A stretch of DNA of 64,000 nt from Prochlorococcus sp. AG-402-G06 (GCA_003277985.1 QCHR01000005.1:17008-81007), one strand, 5' to 3'. Positions 20,190 through 37,363 are shown, numbered from the stretch's first letter. Numbers and translations are program-made. Notes: generated from the letters alone by a model not told the origin.

Positions 20190-23100
20190 ATGAGCAGAAG
20201 CGCGATTCAGGTAGCCAAAGCAGCTACATATCTGCCTGATCTGGTTGAGGTGCAAAGATCAAGTTTTAAGTGGTTTTTGGAAAAAGGCTTGATCGAAGAA
20301 TTAGACAATTTTTCTCCCATCACTGACTATACCGGTAAGCTTGAACTTCATTTTATAGGGGCAGAATACAAGCTTAAGCGTCCTAGACATGATGTAGAGG
20401 AAGCGAAAAGAAGAGATGCAACATTTGCTTCTCAAATGTATGTCACTTGTCGTTTAGTCAATAAAGAAACCGGTGAGATTAAAGAACAAGAGGTTTTTAT
20501 AGGTGAACTACCCTTAATGACTGAAAGGGGAACTTTTATCATTAACGGCGCTGAGAGAGTCATAGTTAATCAAATCGTTAGAAGTCCAGGAGTTTATTTC
20601 AAAGATGAGCAAGATAAAAATGGAAGAAGAACTTACAATGCAAGCGTTATTCCTAATCGCGGAGCGTGGTTAAAGTTTGAAACTGATAAAAACGATTTGC
20701 TTCATGTTCGTGTAGATAAAACACGAAAAATCAATGCTCATGTCTTAATGAGGGCAATGGGTTTATCAGATAATGATGTAATAGATAAATTACGACATCC
20801 TGAGTTTTATAAAAAGTCAATTGATGCAGCTAATGAAGAAGGAATAAGTTCTGAAGACCAAGCTTTGTTAGAGCTTTATAAAAAGTTAAGGCCAGGCGAG
20901 CCTCCTTCAGTAAGTGGAGGTCAACAACTACTACAAACAAGATTTTTTGATCCAAAACGATATGACCTGGGACGAGTTGGTAGATATAAAATAAATAAGA
21001 AATTACGCTTAACTATTCCTGACAACGTAAGAACACTTACAAACGAAGATGTTCTATCTACTTTAGATTATTTAATCAATTTAGAATTAGATGTGGGTGG
21101 TGCCACCTTGGATGATATTGATCATTTAGGTAATAGAAGAGTTAGATCAGTTGGTGAACTTTTGCAAAATCAAGTTCGAGTTGGGTTGAATAGACTTGAA
21201 AGAATAATTAAAGAGAGGATGACCGTTGGGGAAACAGATTCACTTACACCTGCGCAATTAGTAAATCCCAAACCTTTAGTAGCAGCAATAAAAGAATTTT
21301 TTGGCTCAAGTCAGTTAAGTCAATTTATGGATCAAACCAATCCATTGGCTGAATTAACTCACAAAAGACGTATCTCGGCCTTGGGACCAGGAGGGTTGAC
21401 TCGTGAAAGAGCTGGTTTCGCAGTTAGAGATATTCATCCATCCCATTATGGAAGACTTTGTCCAATTGAAACTCCTGAAGGACCAAATGCAGGTCTAATT
21501 AATTCACTTGCAACTCATGCCCGAGTTAATGAATATGGTTTTATTGAGACACCATTTTGGAAGGTGGAAAATGGACGATTAATTAAAGAGGGAGATCCTA
21601 TTTATCTGTCTGCAGATTTAGAGGATGAATGTAGGGTTGCTCCTGGAGATGTGGCTACGGACGAAGAAGGAAAAATATTGGCAGAACTGGTCCCAGTTCG
21701 GTACAGACAAGATTTTGAAACAGTTTCTCCTGAACAAGTTGATTATGTCCAACTATCACCTGTTCAAGTTATTTCTGTGGCTGCATCTTTAATTCCATTT
21801 TTGGAACACGATGATGCTAATAGAGCATTGATGGGTTCAAACATGCAAAGGCAGGCAGTTCCTCTTTTGCGTCCAGAAAGACCATTAGTCGGAACTGGTC
21901 TCGAGACGCAAGTAGCAAGAGACTCTGGAATGGTACCAATTTCAAAAGTTAATGGAACAGTTACTTATGTTGACGCGAATGCAATTGTCGTGACTGATGA
22001 GGAAGGCAATGACCACACTCATTATTTGCAGAAATATCAGAGATCCAACCAAGATACTTGTTTAAATCATAGGCCTATAGTTTTTAATGGTGACCCAGTA
22101 ATTGTGGGGCAAGTCCTGGCTGATGGTTCTGCATGTGAGGGTGGAGAAATAGCTCTTGGTCAAAATGTATTAATCGCATACATGCCATGGGAAGGTTATA
22201 ACTATGAAGATGCAATTCTCGTTAGTGAAAGGTTAGTTAAAGATGATCTATATACTTCTGTTCATATAGAAAAATATGAAATAGAAGCTCGTCAGACCAA
22301 GTTGGGTCCTGAAGAAATAACAAGAGAGATCCCAAATGTATCAGAAGAAAGTCTTGGTAATCTTGATGAAATGGGAATTATTCGAATAGGAGCTTTTGTT
22401 GAGAGTGGAGACATACTTGTTGGGAAAGTCACCCCTAAAGGAGAATCAGATCAACCGCCTGAGGAAAAACTTTTAAGAGCTATTTTTGGAGAAAAAAGCC
22501 AGAGATGTAAGAGATAACTCTCTTCGAGTCCCCTCAACTGAGAGAGGAAGAGTTGTCGATGTCAGAATCTACACAAGAGAACAAGGTGATGAGCTACCAC
22601 CTGGAGCAAACATGGTTGTCAGAGTTTATGTTGCTCAACGCAGGAAAATTCAAGTTGGAGATAAAATGGCAGGTAGGCATGGTAATAAAGGAATAATAAG
22701 TCGAATACTGCCTAGGGAGGATATGCCTTACCTACCTGATGGCACACCTGTAGATATATGTCTTAACCCATTAGGAGTTCCAAGTCGAATGAATGTAGGG
22801 CAAGTGTTTGAGCTTCTCATGGGTTGGGCTGCCTCAAACTTAGATTGTCGAGTTAAGATTGTCCCTTTTGATGAGATGTATGGCCCAGAAATGTCTAATC
22901 AGACAGTTCAAGCTTATTTAGAAGAAGCAGCAAAGCAGCCAGGTAAATCATGGGTATACAACTCTAAGGACCCTGGGAAGTTGCTGTTTACAGATGGTCG
23001 AACTGGTGAGCCTTTTGATCAACCCGTTGCAGTTGGATATGCCCATTTTCTTAAACTTGTACATTTAGTAGACGATAAAATTCATGCTCGTTCTACTGGT

Positions 23101-23478
23101 CCATATTCTCTGGTTACTCAACAACCTCTTGGCGGAAAGGCCCAGCAAGGTGGACAAAGATTGGGAGAAATGGAAGTATGGGCACTCGAAGCTTATGGAG
23201 CAGCTTACACTTTGCAAGAACTGTTGACTGTCAAGTCTGATGACATGCAAGGACGCAATGAAGCTCTTAACTCTATTGTCAAAGGCAAACCAATTCCTAG
23301 GCCAGGCACCCCAGAGTCTTTCAAGGTTTTAATGAGAGAGCTGCAGTCATTGGGACTAGATATTGGAGTTTATACAGATGATGGGAAAGAGGTTGATCTA
23401 ATGCAAGATGTCAATCCTCGTAGGAGCACGCCAAGTAGACCGACCTATGAATCATTGGGCAAAGAATACGAAGAGTAA
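20190..23478 (+). CDS. rpoB: RNA polymerase beta subunit, split by a frameshift into ORFs 20190-22517 and 22486-23478
   Basis: Both ORFs match RpoB; deleting one A in the A6 tract at 22492-22497 restores ...[26 protein letters not shown]... Confidence 0.95.
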
Positions 23479-23520
23479 TCGACTCAATCGAAACAAATCA
23501 TCTAAACATTTTAATTTCTC

Positions 23521-25428
23521 ATGACTAATAGCAATCTTCGTACGGAAAATCATTTTGATTATGTCAAAATCAAATTAGCTTCACCTGAAAGAGTAATGGA
23601 ATGGGGGCAAAGAACTTTGCCCAATGGCCAAGTTGTAGGGGAGGTGACCAAGCCTGAAACTATAAATTATCGAACATTGAAACCTGAGATGGATGGCTTG
23701 TTTTGTGAAAAGATTTTTGGTCCATCTAAGGATTGGGAATGTCATTGTGGGAAATATAAGAGAGTTAGACATCGTGGAATTGTTTGTGAAAGATGCGGTG
23801 TTGAAGTGACAGAAAGTCGGGTAAGAAGACATAGAATGGGATTTATAAAATTAGCTGCACCCGTATCTCATGTTTGGTATCTAAAAGGCATCCCTAGCTA
23901 TGTTGCTATTTTATTAGACATGCCTCTTAGAGATGTCGAGCAAATTGTTTACTTTAATTGTTATGTCGTTTTAGATATTGGAGATAGTAAGGATCTTAAA
24001 TATAAGCAGCTTTTGACAGAAGATGAATGGCTTGAGATTGAAGACGAGATTTATGCTGAGGATTCAACAATCGAGAATGAACCTATTGTAGGTATAGGTG
24101 CCGAGGCCTTGAAACAATTACTTGAAGATTTAAATTTAAAAGAAGTTGCCGAGCAATTGCGAGAAGAAATAGCAACAAGTAAAGGCCAAAAGAGGGCTAA
24201 ACTTATTAAAAGGCTAAGAGTAATAGATAATTTTATTGCTACCAGTGCAAGTCCAGAGTGGATGGTTTTAGATGCGATACCTGTTATACCTCCTGATTTA
24301 AGACCTATGGTCCAATTAGATGGGGGTAGATTCGCAACCTCAGATTTAAATGACTTATACAGAAGAGTAATCAATAGGAACAACCGTCTTGCTCGTCTTC
24401 AAGAAATCTTGGCTCCAGAGATAATAGTTAGAAATGAAAAAAGGATGCTACAAGAGGCAGTAGATGCACTTATTGATAATGGTAGACGTGGAAGAACTGT
24501 TGTCGGTGCAAATAATCGTCCCTTGAAATCTTTGAGCGATATTATTGAGGGTAAGCAAGGTAGATTTCGACAAAATTTACTTGGAAAAAGAGTTGACTAC
24601 TCTGGTCGTTCAGTAATAGTAGTTGGCCCTAAGTTGAAAATGCATCAATGTGGATTGCCAAAAGAAATGGCCATAGAGCTATTTCAACCTTTTGTAATTC
24701 ACAGATTGATTCGTCAAAATATTGTCAATAATATCAAAGCAGCAAAGAAATTAATTCAGAAAGCTGACGATGAAGTAATGCAGGTATTACAGGAAGTCAT
24801 AGATGGTCATCCTATTCTTCTCAATCGTGCCCCAACTTTGCACCGATTAGGCATTCAAGCTTTCGAACCCAAATTAGTTGCTGGCCGAGCTATTCAGTTA
24901 CATCCATTGGTATGTCCAGCTTTTAACGCTGATTTTGATGGGGATCAAATGGCTGTTCATGTACCTTTAGCGATTGAGGCTCAAACAGAGGCAAGGATGT
25001 TAATGCTAGCTAGTAACAATATTCTTTCTCCGGCGACAGGAGATCCAATTGTTACCCCCTCTCAAGATATGGTTTTAGGCTCCTATTACCTAACGGCAAT
25101 TCAGCCTGAAGCAAATCAGCCTAAGTTCGGAGACCATGCACATACATATGCATCACTTGAAGATGTTTTACAAGCTCTCCAAGATAAAAGAATTAATTTA
25201 CATGATTGGGTTTGGGTTCGATTCTCAGGTGAAATTGAGGATGATGACGAGCTTCAGAAGCCTCGTAAGTCCGAGACCTTGAAAGATGGTACTCGTATTG
25301 AGGAATGGACATACCGAAGAGACCGATTAGATGAAGATGACAGTTTAATAAGCCGTTATATCTTGACTACAGTTGGTCGAGTGGTGATGAATCATACAAT
25401 TATTGATGCTGTAGCAGCCACCTCATAA
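23521..25428 (+). CDS. rpoC1: RNA polymerase gamma subunit (cyanobacterial split beta')
   Basis: [15 protein letters not shown], zinc finger [23 protein letters not shown]. Confidence 0.98.
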   Translation: MTNSNLRTENHFDYVKIKLASPERVMEWGQRTLPNGQVVGEVTKPETINYRTLKPEMDGLFCEKIFGPSKDWECHCGKYKRVRHRGIVCERCGVEVTESRVRRHRMGFIKLAAPVSHVWYLKGIPSYVAILLDMPLRDVEQIVYFNCYVVLDIGDSKDLKYKQLLTEDEWLEIEDEIYAEDSTIENEPIVGIGAEALKQLLEDLNLKEVAEQLREEIATSKGQKRAKLIKRLRVIDNFIATSASPEWMVLDAIPVIPPDLRPMVQLDGGRFATSDLNDLYRRVINRNNRLARLQEILAPEIIVRNEKRMLQEAVDALIDNGRRGRTVVGANNRPLKSLSDIIEGKQGRFRQNLLGKRVDYSGRSVIVVGPKLKMHQCGLPKEMAIELFQPFVIHRLIRQNIVNNIKAAKKLIQKADDEVMQVLQEVIDGHPILLNRAPTLHRLGIQAFEPKLVAGRAIQLHPLVCPAFNADFDGDQMAVHVPLAIEAQTEARMLMLASNNILSPATGDPIVTPSQDMVLGSYYLTAIQPEANQPKFGDHAHTYASLEDVLQALQDKRINLHDWVWVRFSGEIEDDDELQKPRKSETLKDGTRIEEWTYRRDRLDEDDSLISRYILTTVGRVVMNHTIIDAVAATS

Positions 25429-25462
25429 CGTTTAGAACAAACACCTACTTTTTCTTGAATAG

Positions 25463-29581
<4,119 letters not shown>

Positions 29582-29617
29582 ATGAATTTTTCTACAATAT
29601 TCTTTTAAACTTTCTAA

Positions 29618-30876
<1,259 letters not shown>

Positions 30877-30903
30877 GCATAAAATATAGACTTGTGAGCA
30901 TTT

Positions 30904-32667
30904 ATGACATTTATTGATTGGTTTATTTTATTTGTTTACTTGATCTTTTCCTTGGTATTAGGAATTTATATATCTTTAAAAAATTCTAATGAAGCAGACT
31001 ATTTTGTTGCGGGCCGTCGTCTGAATGGTTTTCTTGCAGGTATGTCTATGGCTGCAACAACGTTCTCGATTGATACACCTCTTTATGTGGCCGGCATTAT
31101 TGGTACTAGAGGATTGGCGGGAAACTGGGAGTGGTGGAGTTTTGGACTTGCACATGTAGCTATGACAGTTGTATTTGCTCCGCTTTGGAGACGTAGTGGA
31201 GTATTAACTGATGCTGCTTTTACTGAATTACGTTATGGGGGTAAGCCAGCAGCTTATTTAAGAGGTATAAAAGCTTTCTTGCTCTCTGTTCCGATAAATT
31301 GTATTGGGATTGGTTATGCATTCTTGGCAATGCGTAAAGTGGCTGAATCATTAGGTGTGGTGGATGGACATATGGTGTTTGGCCCCATTAGTGACACGAT
31401 TCTTTTAATGGTTTTAGTTGCTTTGTTTTTGCTCATTTACACAGTGCTAGGTGGCCTTTGGGCAGTAGTTGTTAATGATTTTGTGCAACTTGTATTGGCT
31501 CTTTTAGGCGCTTTTGCTGTTTGCTTTGTATCGCTTGAGGCTTCAGGTGGTATGACGGATTTGTTAATAAAGTTAGAGGCTTTAGATCGACCTGAGCTCT
31601 TATCTTTATTCCCATGGACATTAAATAAAGATGGTTTCAATTGGTTGAATAGTTCAGGAATAAGTATTACTACTTTTTTCGCTTTTCTTTCTTTGCAATG
31701 GTGGAGCTTTAGACGTAGTGATGGTGGAGGGGAATTTATTCAGCGTTTATTGGCTACTAAAGATGAAAAACAAGCAACCTTGGCAGGGATAGTTTTTTTG
31801 ATTGTTAATTATCTTATTCGAAGTTGGCTTTGGATTTTAGTTGGCTTGGCTGGTTTAGTCCTCTTGCCTCAACAAACTGACTGGGAATTAAGTTATCCAA
31901 ACCTTGCTGTTGCATATTTGCCCCCTGTTGGACTTGGTTTAGTCGTGGTTTCATTGGTTGCTGCATTTATGAGTACCGTGAGTACTTCAATTAATTGGGG
32001 GGCAAGTTATCTTGCCCATGATCTTTATAAAAGATTTGTGAGGCCATCGGCTGGTCCAAGAGAAATGATTCTAATGGGCCAGGTCGCAAGTATTTTTTTG
32101 CTGATAATTGGAGTCGTCACGGCTCTATTTAGCAACAGTATTGGTTCAATGTTTAGACTTGTTATTGCAATAGGTACAGGACCAGGCGCTGTTCTTGTTC
32201 TTCGGTGGTTTTGGTGGCGAGTTAATGCTCTAGCTGAACTATCTGCAATGCTGAGTGGTTTTTTTATAGGCCTAATCACCTCAGTTTCTCCCTATACAAT
32301 TGAAGATTTTGGAAAAAGACTATTATTTACTACTGCATTTACAGCTGTAATTTGGTTGCTGACTTTATTTTTTACTGAGCCAGAGTCTGAAGAGACACTG
32401 AATAAATTTGTAATGAAGGTAAAGCCCCCAGGACCTGGTTGGAAAAAAATTAGGAAAAGTCTGAATATTAATCCGGTTGACAATTTTGCAGTGCTTGGAT
32501 CACGCTTCGTTTTAGGTTCAGGAATTCTTTATGGTGGATTAGTTAGTATTGGAGCCTTCTTATTACATCAAGAGAGGAGCGCTTGGATTGCGCTTTCAAT
32601 TGCTGTTAGTTGTGTATTTTTAATGAAGAAAACAAAATTAATAACTCAAAAAGTTGACCCTCGATAG
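30904..32667 (+). CDS. Sodium:solute symporter family protein
   Basis: Multi-TM; NEADYFVAGRRLNGFLAGMSMAATTFSIDTPLYVAG. Confidence 0.88.
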   Translation: MTFIDWFILFVYLIFSLVLGIYISLKNSNEADYFVAGRRLNGFLAGMSMAATTFSIDTPLYVAGIIGTRGLAGNWEWWSFGLAHVAMTVVFAPLWRRSGVLTDAAFTELRYGGKPAAYLRGIKAFLLSVPINCIGIGYAFLAMRKVAESLGVVDGHMVFGPISDTILLMVLVALFLLIYTVLGGLWAVVVNDFVQLVLALLGAFAVCFVSLEASGGMTDLLIKLEALDRPELLSLFPWTLNKDGFNWLNSSGISITTFFAFLSLQWWSFRRSDGGGEFIQRLLATKDEKQATLAGIVFLIVNYLIRSWLWILVGLAGLVLLPQQTDWELSYPNLAVAYLPPVGLGLVVVSLVAAFMSTVSTSINWGASYLAHDLYKRFVRPSAGPREMILMGQVASIFLLIIGVVTALFSNSIGSMFRLVIAIGTGPGAVLVLRWFWWRVNALAELSAMLSGFFIGLITSVSPYTIEDFGKRLLFTTAFTAVIWLLTLFFTEPESEETLNKFVMKVKPPGPGWKKIRKSLNINPVDNFAVLGSRFVLGSGILYGGLVSIGAFLLHQERSAWIALSIAVSCVFLMKKTKLITQKVDPR

Positions 32668-32718
32668 CCAAATGGTCAAAATTAAGAGCAGAATAGAATT
32701 ATAAATCAGTTTGTAACT

Positions 32719-32844
32719 TTGGGTTTTTTACGAACAACTCTTTTCCCTATTTTAATTGTTGCTCTTTTTGCTATTGCTTTGTTCGCTGTCAGCGCAAGGA
32801 TATGGCTTCCCGGGGATATGCTTGCACCAGCACCAATTAATTAG
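32719..32844 (+). CDS. Candidate small membrane protein, 41 aa, TTG start
   Basis: Manual translation MGFLRTTLFPILIVALFAIALFAVSARIWLPGDMLAPAPIN; single TM and conserved-looking charged/Pro-rich tail; not in the ORF track. Confidence 0.5.
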   Translation: MGFLRTTLFPILIVALFAIALFAVSARIWLPGDMLAPAPIN

Positions 32845-32867
32845 TTTGCTCTTCTTCTGTCAGAGCC

Positions 32868-33677
32868 ATGAATGATGAAAATCAAAAATTAAGTGAAACA
32901 GGGTTGGCCAATTTGGCCATAGACCCGGATCTTTTAGCGAGAGAATTAGCCGCTCAATTGGCAGGAGATCCTTTAGATGAAATTGAATTAGATAAAATTG
33001 AAGAAGATCAAGGGAATTCATCAAAAGAATGTGATCTTGCGTTGAAATGGCTTCAATCTGGGAATAATGAGAGACTTCAAGGCTTAAGAGTCTTTTGTGA
33101 ACATAGAGACCCTAGAGCTCTACCATTCTTATTGCCTTTACTTGACGAACCTTCTCCTGTAGTGAGGATGAGTGCTGTTTATGCGTTAGGAAGAAATCCT
33201 TGTCCAGAGGCAATTGATCTTCTATTGCATCTATTGAGGTTTGATAGTAACGCTTATGTTCGAAAAGCTACTGCATGGAGTCTCGGAAATTACCCTGATG
33301 CCCCAGTTCTAGAACCACTGATTAATGCATTAAAAAAAGATGTCGCTGCGGTGAGATTGTGGGCATCCAGCTCTCTAGCAGAGGTTGGACTAAATTCAGC
33401 AGAGAGCTCTCTCCCGGCCGCAAATCAATTACTTGAAAGTTTGCAAGTGGATATTGAACCAATAGTTCGAAGTAACTGTATTTGGTCCCTAGGCCGCCTT
33501 TTTGGACTTTTGAGTGCAGAAATCCAAATTCAAATTGTAGAGACTTTTATTTCTATTTTATTAAATGATAGAGAGCCTTCTGTTAGGTATGAAGCAAGGA
33601 CAGCTTTGGATCAATTGGATAATCCAGAGGTACAAAAAAAATTAAAATCATTAATTGATGATGGTTTATTGGTTTAA
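32868..33677 (+). CDS. HEAT-repeat protein (PBS-lyase-type repeats)
   Basis: Repeats such as DPRALPFLLPLLDEPSPVVRMSAVYALGRN. Confidence 0.85.
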   Translation: MNDENQKLSETGLANLAIDPDLLARELAAQLAGDPLDEIELDKIEEDQGNSSKECDLALKWLQSGNNERLQGLRVFCEHRDPRALPFLLPLLDEPSPVVRMSAVYALGRNPCPEAIDLLLHLLRFDSNAYVRKATAWSLGNYPDAPVLEPLINALKKDVAAVRLWASSSLAEVGLNSAESSLPAANQLLESLQVDIEPIVRSNCIWSLGRLFGLLSAEIQIQIVETFISILLNDREPSVRYEARTALDQLDNPEVQKKLKSLIDDGLLV

Positions 33678-33766
33678 TTTTTGGTACAAAAACAATTCGT
33701 TGTAATTAATAATTCGCGTTTCTAGAGTTTTTTTCTATATCATGCGTGACTTAGGGCTTCAATTTC

Positions 33767-33970
33767 ATGCCACAACGCACATTGCGCTTTAAAATCCGAC
33801 AAGATGGACGGGTTGAAGAAACCGTTGAAGGTCTTGTTGGTGAGGCATGTATTGATTTAACTGAGAAGCTTGAGGATGCCTTAGGCACCGTTGAAAGGAG
33901 AGAACCAACCTCTGATACCTTTCTTCGCGAAAACGTTCAAAAACAGACTATTCCTGCAGAAATCCACTGA
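33767..33970 (+). CDS. DUF2997-family protein
   Basis: FKIRQDGRVEETVEGLVGEACIDLTEKLEDALG; immediately upstream of a DUF1257 gene. Confidence 0.75.
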   Translation: MPQRTLRFKIRQDGRVEETVEGLVGEACIDLTEKLEDALGTVERREPTSDTFLRENVQKQTIPAEIH

Positions 33971-34362
33971 TGTCACATTTCAGCACAGTTAAAACTCAAC
34001 TTCGTAAGAAAGAGTTCCTTAAACAAGCTCTAATAGACTTAGGCTATGTCCCCAACGAAGGCGAAAGTCTTGTTAGAGGTTACAGAGGTCAAACTGTAAA
34101 GGCGCAAATGACTGTTGAGATGAGCAAGGGTGCAGACATTGGATTTCGCTGGAACGAAGGCTCAAAATCATATGAACTTGTAACTGATCTCGATCTCTGG
34201 AAACAATCAATACCAATTGAGAGGTTTTTAGCTCAGGTAACTCAACGTTATGCTTTAAACACTGTTCTTAATTCAACTTCTCAAGAAGGATTTCAAGTCT
34301 CTGAGCAAAAGCAAAATTTAGATGGATCAATAGAGTTAGTAGTTACTCGTTGGGATTCCTAA
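33970..34362 (+). CDS. DUF1257/Ycf35-like protein
   Basis: MSHFSTVKTQLRKKEFLKQALIDLGY...; Ycf35-like. Confidence 0.8.
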   Translation: MSHFSTVKTQLRKKEFLKQALIDLGYVPNEGESLVRGYRGQTVKAQMTVEMSKGADIGFRWNEGSKSYELVTDLDLWKQSIPIERFLAQVTQRYALNTVLNSTSQEGFQVSEQKQNLDGSIELVVTRWDS

Positions 34363-34377
34363 GGCCTTTTTTGAAAA

Positions 34378-34797
34378 TTGACTTTTGATCCTGGAGCTGC
34401 CTTTGAAACTAGGTCTATTGAATATCATCCCTCAAATGATATTTATGATCCAAATGTTGCATATGAAGCAGCAAATAATGAAGATTTCGAGCTTAGCGGT
34501 AGAGATCCAGTCCTTGGAGGGAAGTTAAGGGAAAAAGCCGTTTGGGTTGATGAGAGAAAATGCATTGGCTGTACATACTGCAGTTCAGTTGCTACTAACA
34601 CTTTTGCAATGGAGCCTGAACAAGGCAGAGCAAGAGCGTTTAGACAAGATGGAGATAGCGACGAATTAATACAAGAAGCCATAGATACCTGCCCTGTTGA
34701 TTGCATAGATTGGGTTTCTTTTGAAGACTTAATTTCATTGGAAGAAGTTTTAAAAAATCATCATTTTAGAAATTTAGGATTACCACCCGTTACTTGA
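34378..34797 (+). CDS. Ferredoxin-like 4Fe-4S protein
   Basis: CIGCTYCSSVATNTF ... IDTCPVDCIDWV cluster ligands. Confidence 0.88.
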   Translation: MTFDPGAAFETRSIEYHPSNDIYDPNVAYEAANNEDFELSGRDPVLGGKLREKAVWVDERKCIGCTYCSSVATNTFAMEPEQGRARAFRQDGDSDELIQEAIDTCPVDCIDWVSFEDLISLEEVLKNHHFRNLGLPPVT

Positions 34798-34812
34798 TTT
34801 TTAAATATAGAA

Positions 34813-36039
34813 GTGTCAAGAATTAAAGATGGTAAAAACAATTCAATACCTAGAAGAAGATTTGGCCGAACAGAGATTCAGATGCCAGTCTTATCTCTTG
34901 GCGGGATGCGCTTTCAACAAAGCTGGAAGGATTTAGATCCTAAAGAAATTGATAATCAACAACAAGATATCTTACGAAAAACTATTAAGCTTGCGTCTCA
35001 AAAAGGTCTGCATCATATAGAAACTGCTCGTCATTATGGAACATCAGAGCGCCAGATAGGCTGGGCATTCGGTCAAATCGATGACCCAAACAGAATATTG
35101 CAAACGAAAATCCCACCAAATAATGACCCTTCGATATTTGAGCAGGAACTTGAGTTGAGTATGAGTAGATTAGGTTCTAAAAAAATTGATTTATTAGCTA
35201 TTCATGGAATCAATATGCCTGAGCACTTAGATATGACTATTCGTCCTAATGGATGTCTACAGATTGTTCGTCAATGGCAAAAAGATGGTCTTGTTGATCA
35301 TGTTGGCTTCTCAACTCATGCAAACGTTGACCTGATCATAAAAACAATTGAAACAGGACTTTTTGACTATGTTAATTTGCATTGGTATTTTATACGTCAG
35401 GAGAACGAAAGAGCTTTAAAAGCAGCGAATGCTAAAGATATGGGGGTCTTTATTATAAGTCCTACTGATAAGGGAGGTCATTTACATACACCGTCATTGA
35501 AACTTTTAGATTTATGTAATCCTTTGCATCCAATAGAATTTAATGATCTGTTTTGTTTAAGGGATAAAAGAATTCATACATTAAGTGTTGGAGCATCAAA
35601 GCCTGAAGATCTAGATATTCATTTAAGCGCAATCTCTAAAATGGATATAATGCATGGTTTGATTAATACTATAGAGAAAAGATTAGTTAATGCCTCATTT
35701 AAGTCGCTTGGAGAGTCATGGTTGACTACCTGGATGATAGGTTTACCTAGTTGGGACCATACTCCAGGAGAGATTAATATACCTGTTTTGCTATGGTTAA
35801 ATAATTTATTAGAGGCATGGGATATGGAAAGCTTTGCTAAAGACCGTTATGCTCTTTTAGGCAGAGGAGGACATTGGTTCCCAGGCTCAAACGCAGATTG
35901 TTTGGATTGTGAAGTAAGCGAGGATGATTTGAAAAAAGTTTTGATTAATAGCCCGTGGAGCTCTGAAATCCCTTTTATACTTAGAAAATTGAAAGACAGA
36001 TTGGGGGGAGAAAGAAGAGATAGATTATGGGGAATTTAG
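34813..36039 (+). CDS. Aldo/keto reductase family protein
   Basis: RRRFGRTEIQMPVLSLGGMRFQQSW..., HHIETARHYGTSERQIG; C-term CxxC (NADCLDCEV). Confidence 0.87.
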   Translation: MSRIKDGKNNSIPRRRFGRTEIQMPVLSLGGMRFQQSWKDLDPKEIDNQQQDILRKTIKLASQKGLHHIETARHYGTSERQIGWAFGQIDDPNRILQTKIPPNNDPSIFEQELELSMSRLGSKKIDLLAIHGINMPEHLDMTIRPNGCLQIVRQWQKDGLVDHVGFSTHANVDLIIKTIETGLFDYVNLHWYFIRQENERALKAANAKDMGVFIISPTDKGGHLHTPSLKLLDLCNPLHPIEFNDLFCLRDKRIHTLSVGASKPEDLDIHLSAISKMDIMHGLINTIEKRLVNASFKSLGESWLTTWMIGLPSWDHTPGEINIPVLLWLNNLLEAWDMESFAKDRYALLGRGGHWFPGSNADCLDCEVSEDDLKKVLINSPWSSEIPFILRKLKDRLGGERRDRLWGI

Positions 36040-36782
36040 TAACCTAAAGGCTGTTTTTTGGGTTTGCCAATTGATCTTGGAAATTGATTGGGACATTTAT
36101 TAATACAATTAATCCTAATAATATTCCTAATACCGCGATTATTAGGGAGTACGAATTTATGTGTTCGTTGGATCTCTGCATTTAATTCAGTTAAAGCTTT
36201 TTTTAGAATTTGATGCTCTGCTTCACTCCAGCCTCCTTTAAATATGAGCGCTTGACCTGTCGAATTTAAAAAAGGGACGAGATATTCTGCTACTACATTT
36301 GCAGAAGCAACTGCTCTTGCAATGGCATAGTCATAATTACTTCGAAGGATTGGATCCCTTCCTGCTGTCTCAGCTCTTTCAGTTACGACTGTTATACGAG
36401 AATTCAATCCAATTTCTTGAGAAACTTCTTTCAGAAAATTCGTTTTTTTACTTGAAGAATCTAAAAGAGTAATATTTGAATTTGGCATTGCTATAGCGAT
36501 GGCTATACCAGGGAATCCACAGCCAGAACCAATATCTATATATTTATGAGAAAGTTCAGGGTATTGTAGTTCTTCATGCAGTGGCAACAAGCTGTCACAT
36601 ACTTGTGCTGTCCAGAAATCATCTCCATCAACTAAACGAGTCAGGTTTGTCTTCTTATTCCATTCTTTAAGTAATTCTTGCAAATGGATAAATTGAGCTA
36701 ATTGTTTTTTGCTTGGCACCCATTTTAGCTCATTCCATATCATGAGATGATTTGCTTCTTTGTTGTTTTTATAAGTAGGCAT
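36036..36782 (-). CDS. rsmG: 16S rRNA (guanine-N7) methyltransferase RsmG
   Basis: YIDIGSGCGFPGIAIAIAMPNSNITLLDSSSKKTNFL. Confidence 0.93.
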   Translation of the reverse strand: MPTYKNNKEANHLMIWNELKWVPSKKQLAQFIHLQELLKEWNKKTNLTRLVDGDDFWTAQVCDSLLPLHEELQYPELSHKYIDIGSGCGFPGIAIAIAMPNSNITLLDSSSKKTNFLKEVSQEIGLNSRITVVTERAETAGRDPILRSNYDYAIARAVASANVVAEYLVPFLNSTGQALIFKGGWSEAEHQILKKALTELNAEIQRTHKFVLPNNRGIRNIIRINCINKCPNQFPRSIGKPKKQPLGY

Positions 36783-36859
36783 TTTGAATTGTTTTTTAAA
36801 TAGTCAGTCCTGAGATATTTAGATAAAATCTATACATTATTAGATCATATTTTCTTTAG

Positions 36860-37300
36860 TTGACCTCTTCCTCTAATTGTTACGAACTGCTGGGTGTCTC
36901 TAACTCTGCCAGCAACGCAGAGCTTAGAAAAGCTTTTCGTCAATTAAGTAAGCAACTTCATCCGGATACGACATCTTTGCCAAGTGATGAAGCGACAAGG
37001 CAATTTCAAAATGTTTGTGAGGCTTATGATTTATTAAGTGATCCTGTCTTAAGGGCAAACTATGACTTGTCTATTGAAAAAGAGAATAATCTTATAAGTC
37101 AGAAAAAAGAACCTTATTTAAAGAATATACAACCTGTACAATTTTCTAAGTCGATCGGAGTAAGGCGACCATTATCAGGAGGTGAACTGTTTTCCCTTCT
37201 TCTTTTAATCACCTCTATAATCTTAAGCCTGGCTTTAGGAGTGCTTATTGCTTTTTTAAGAGGCGGAAACTTGAATTTTACTCCAAGTTGGTTGATTTAA
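36860..37300 (+). CDS. DnaJ-domain membrane protein
   Basis: NCYELLGVSNSASNAELRKAFRQLSKQLHPDT; C-terminal TM. Confidence 0.9.
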   Translation: MTSSSNCYELLGVSNSASNAELRKAFRQLSKQLHPDTTSLPSDEATRQFQNVCEAYDLLSDPVLRANYDLSIEKENNLISQKKEPYLKNIQPVQFSKSIGVRRPLSGGELFSLLLLITSIILSLALGVLIAFLRGGNLNFTPSWLI

Positions 37301-37363
37301 TCTTAATTTCAGAAATAATTACATTGCTAAGCTAAGTGCTTAGAATCTTGGAAAGAAAAAATT

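Noticed and set aside
22486-23478. Separate gene starting at TTG 22486
   Set aside because: It is the 3' part of rpoB; the TTG start is an artefact of the frameshift.
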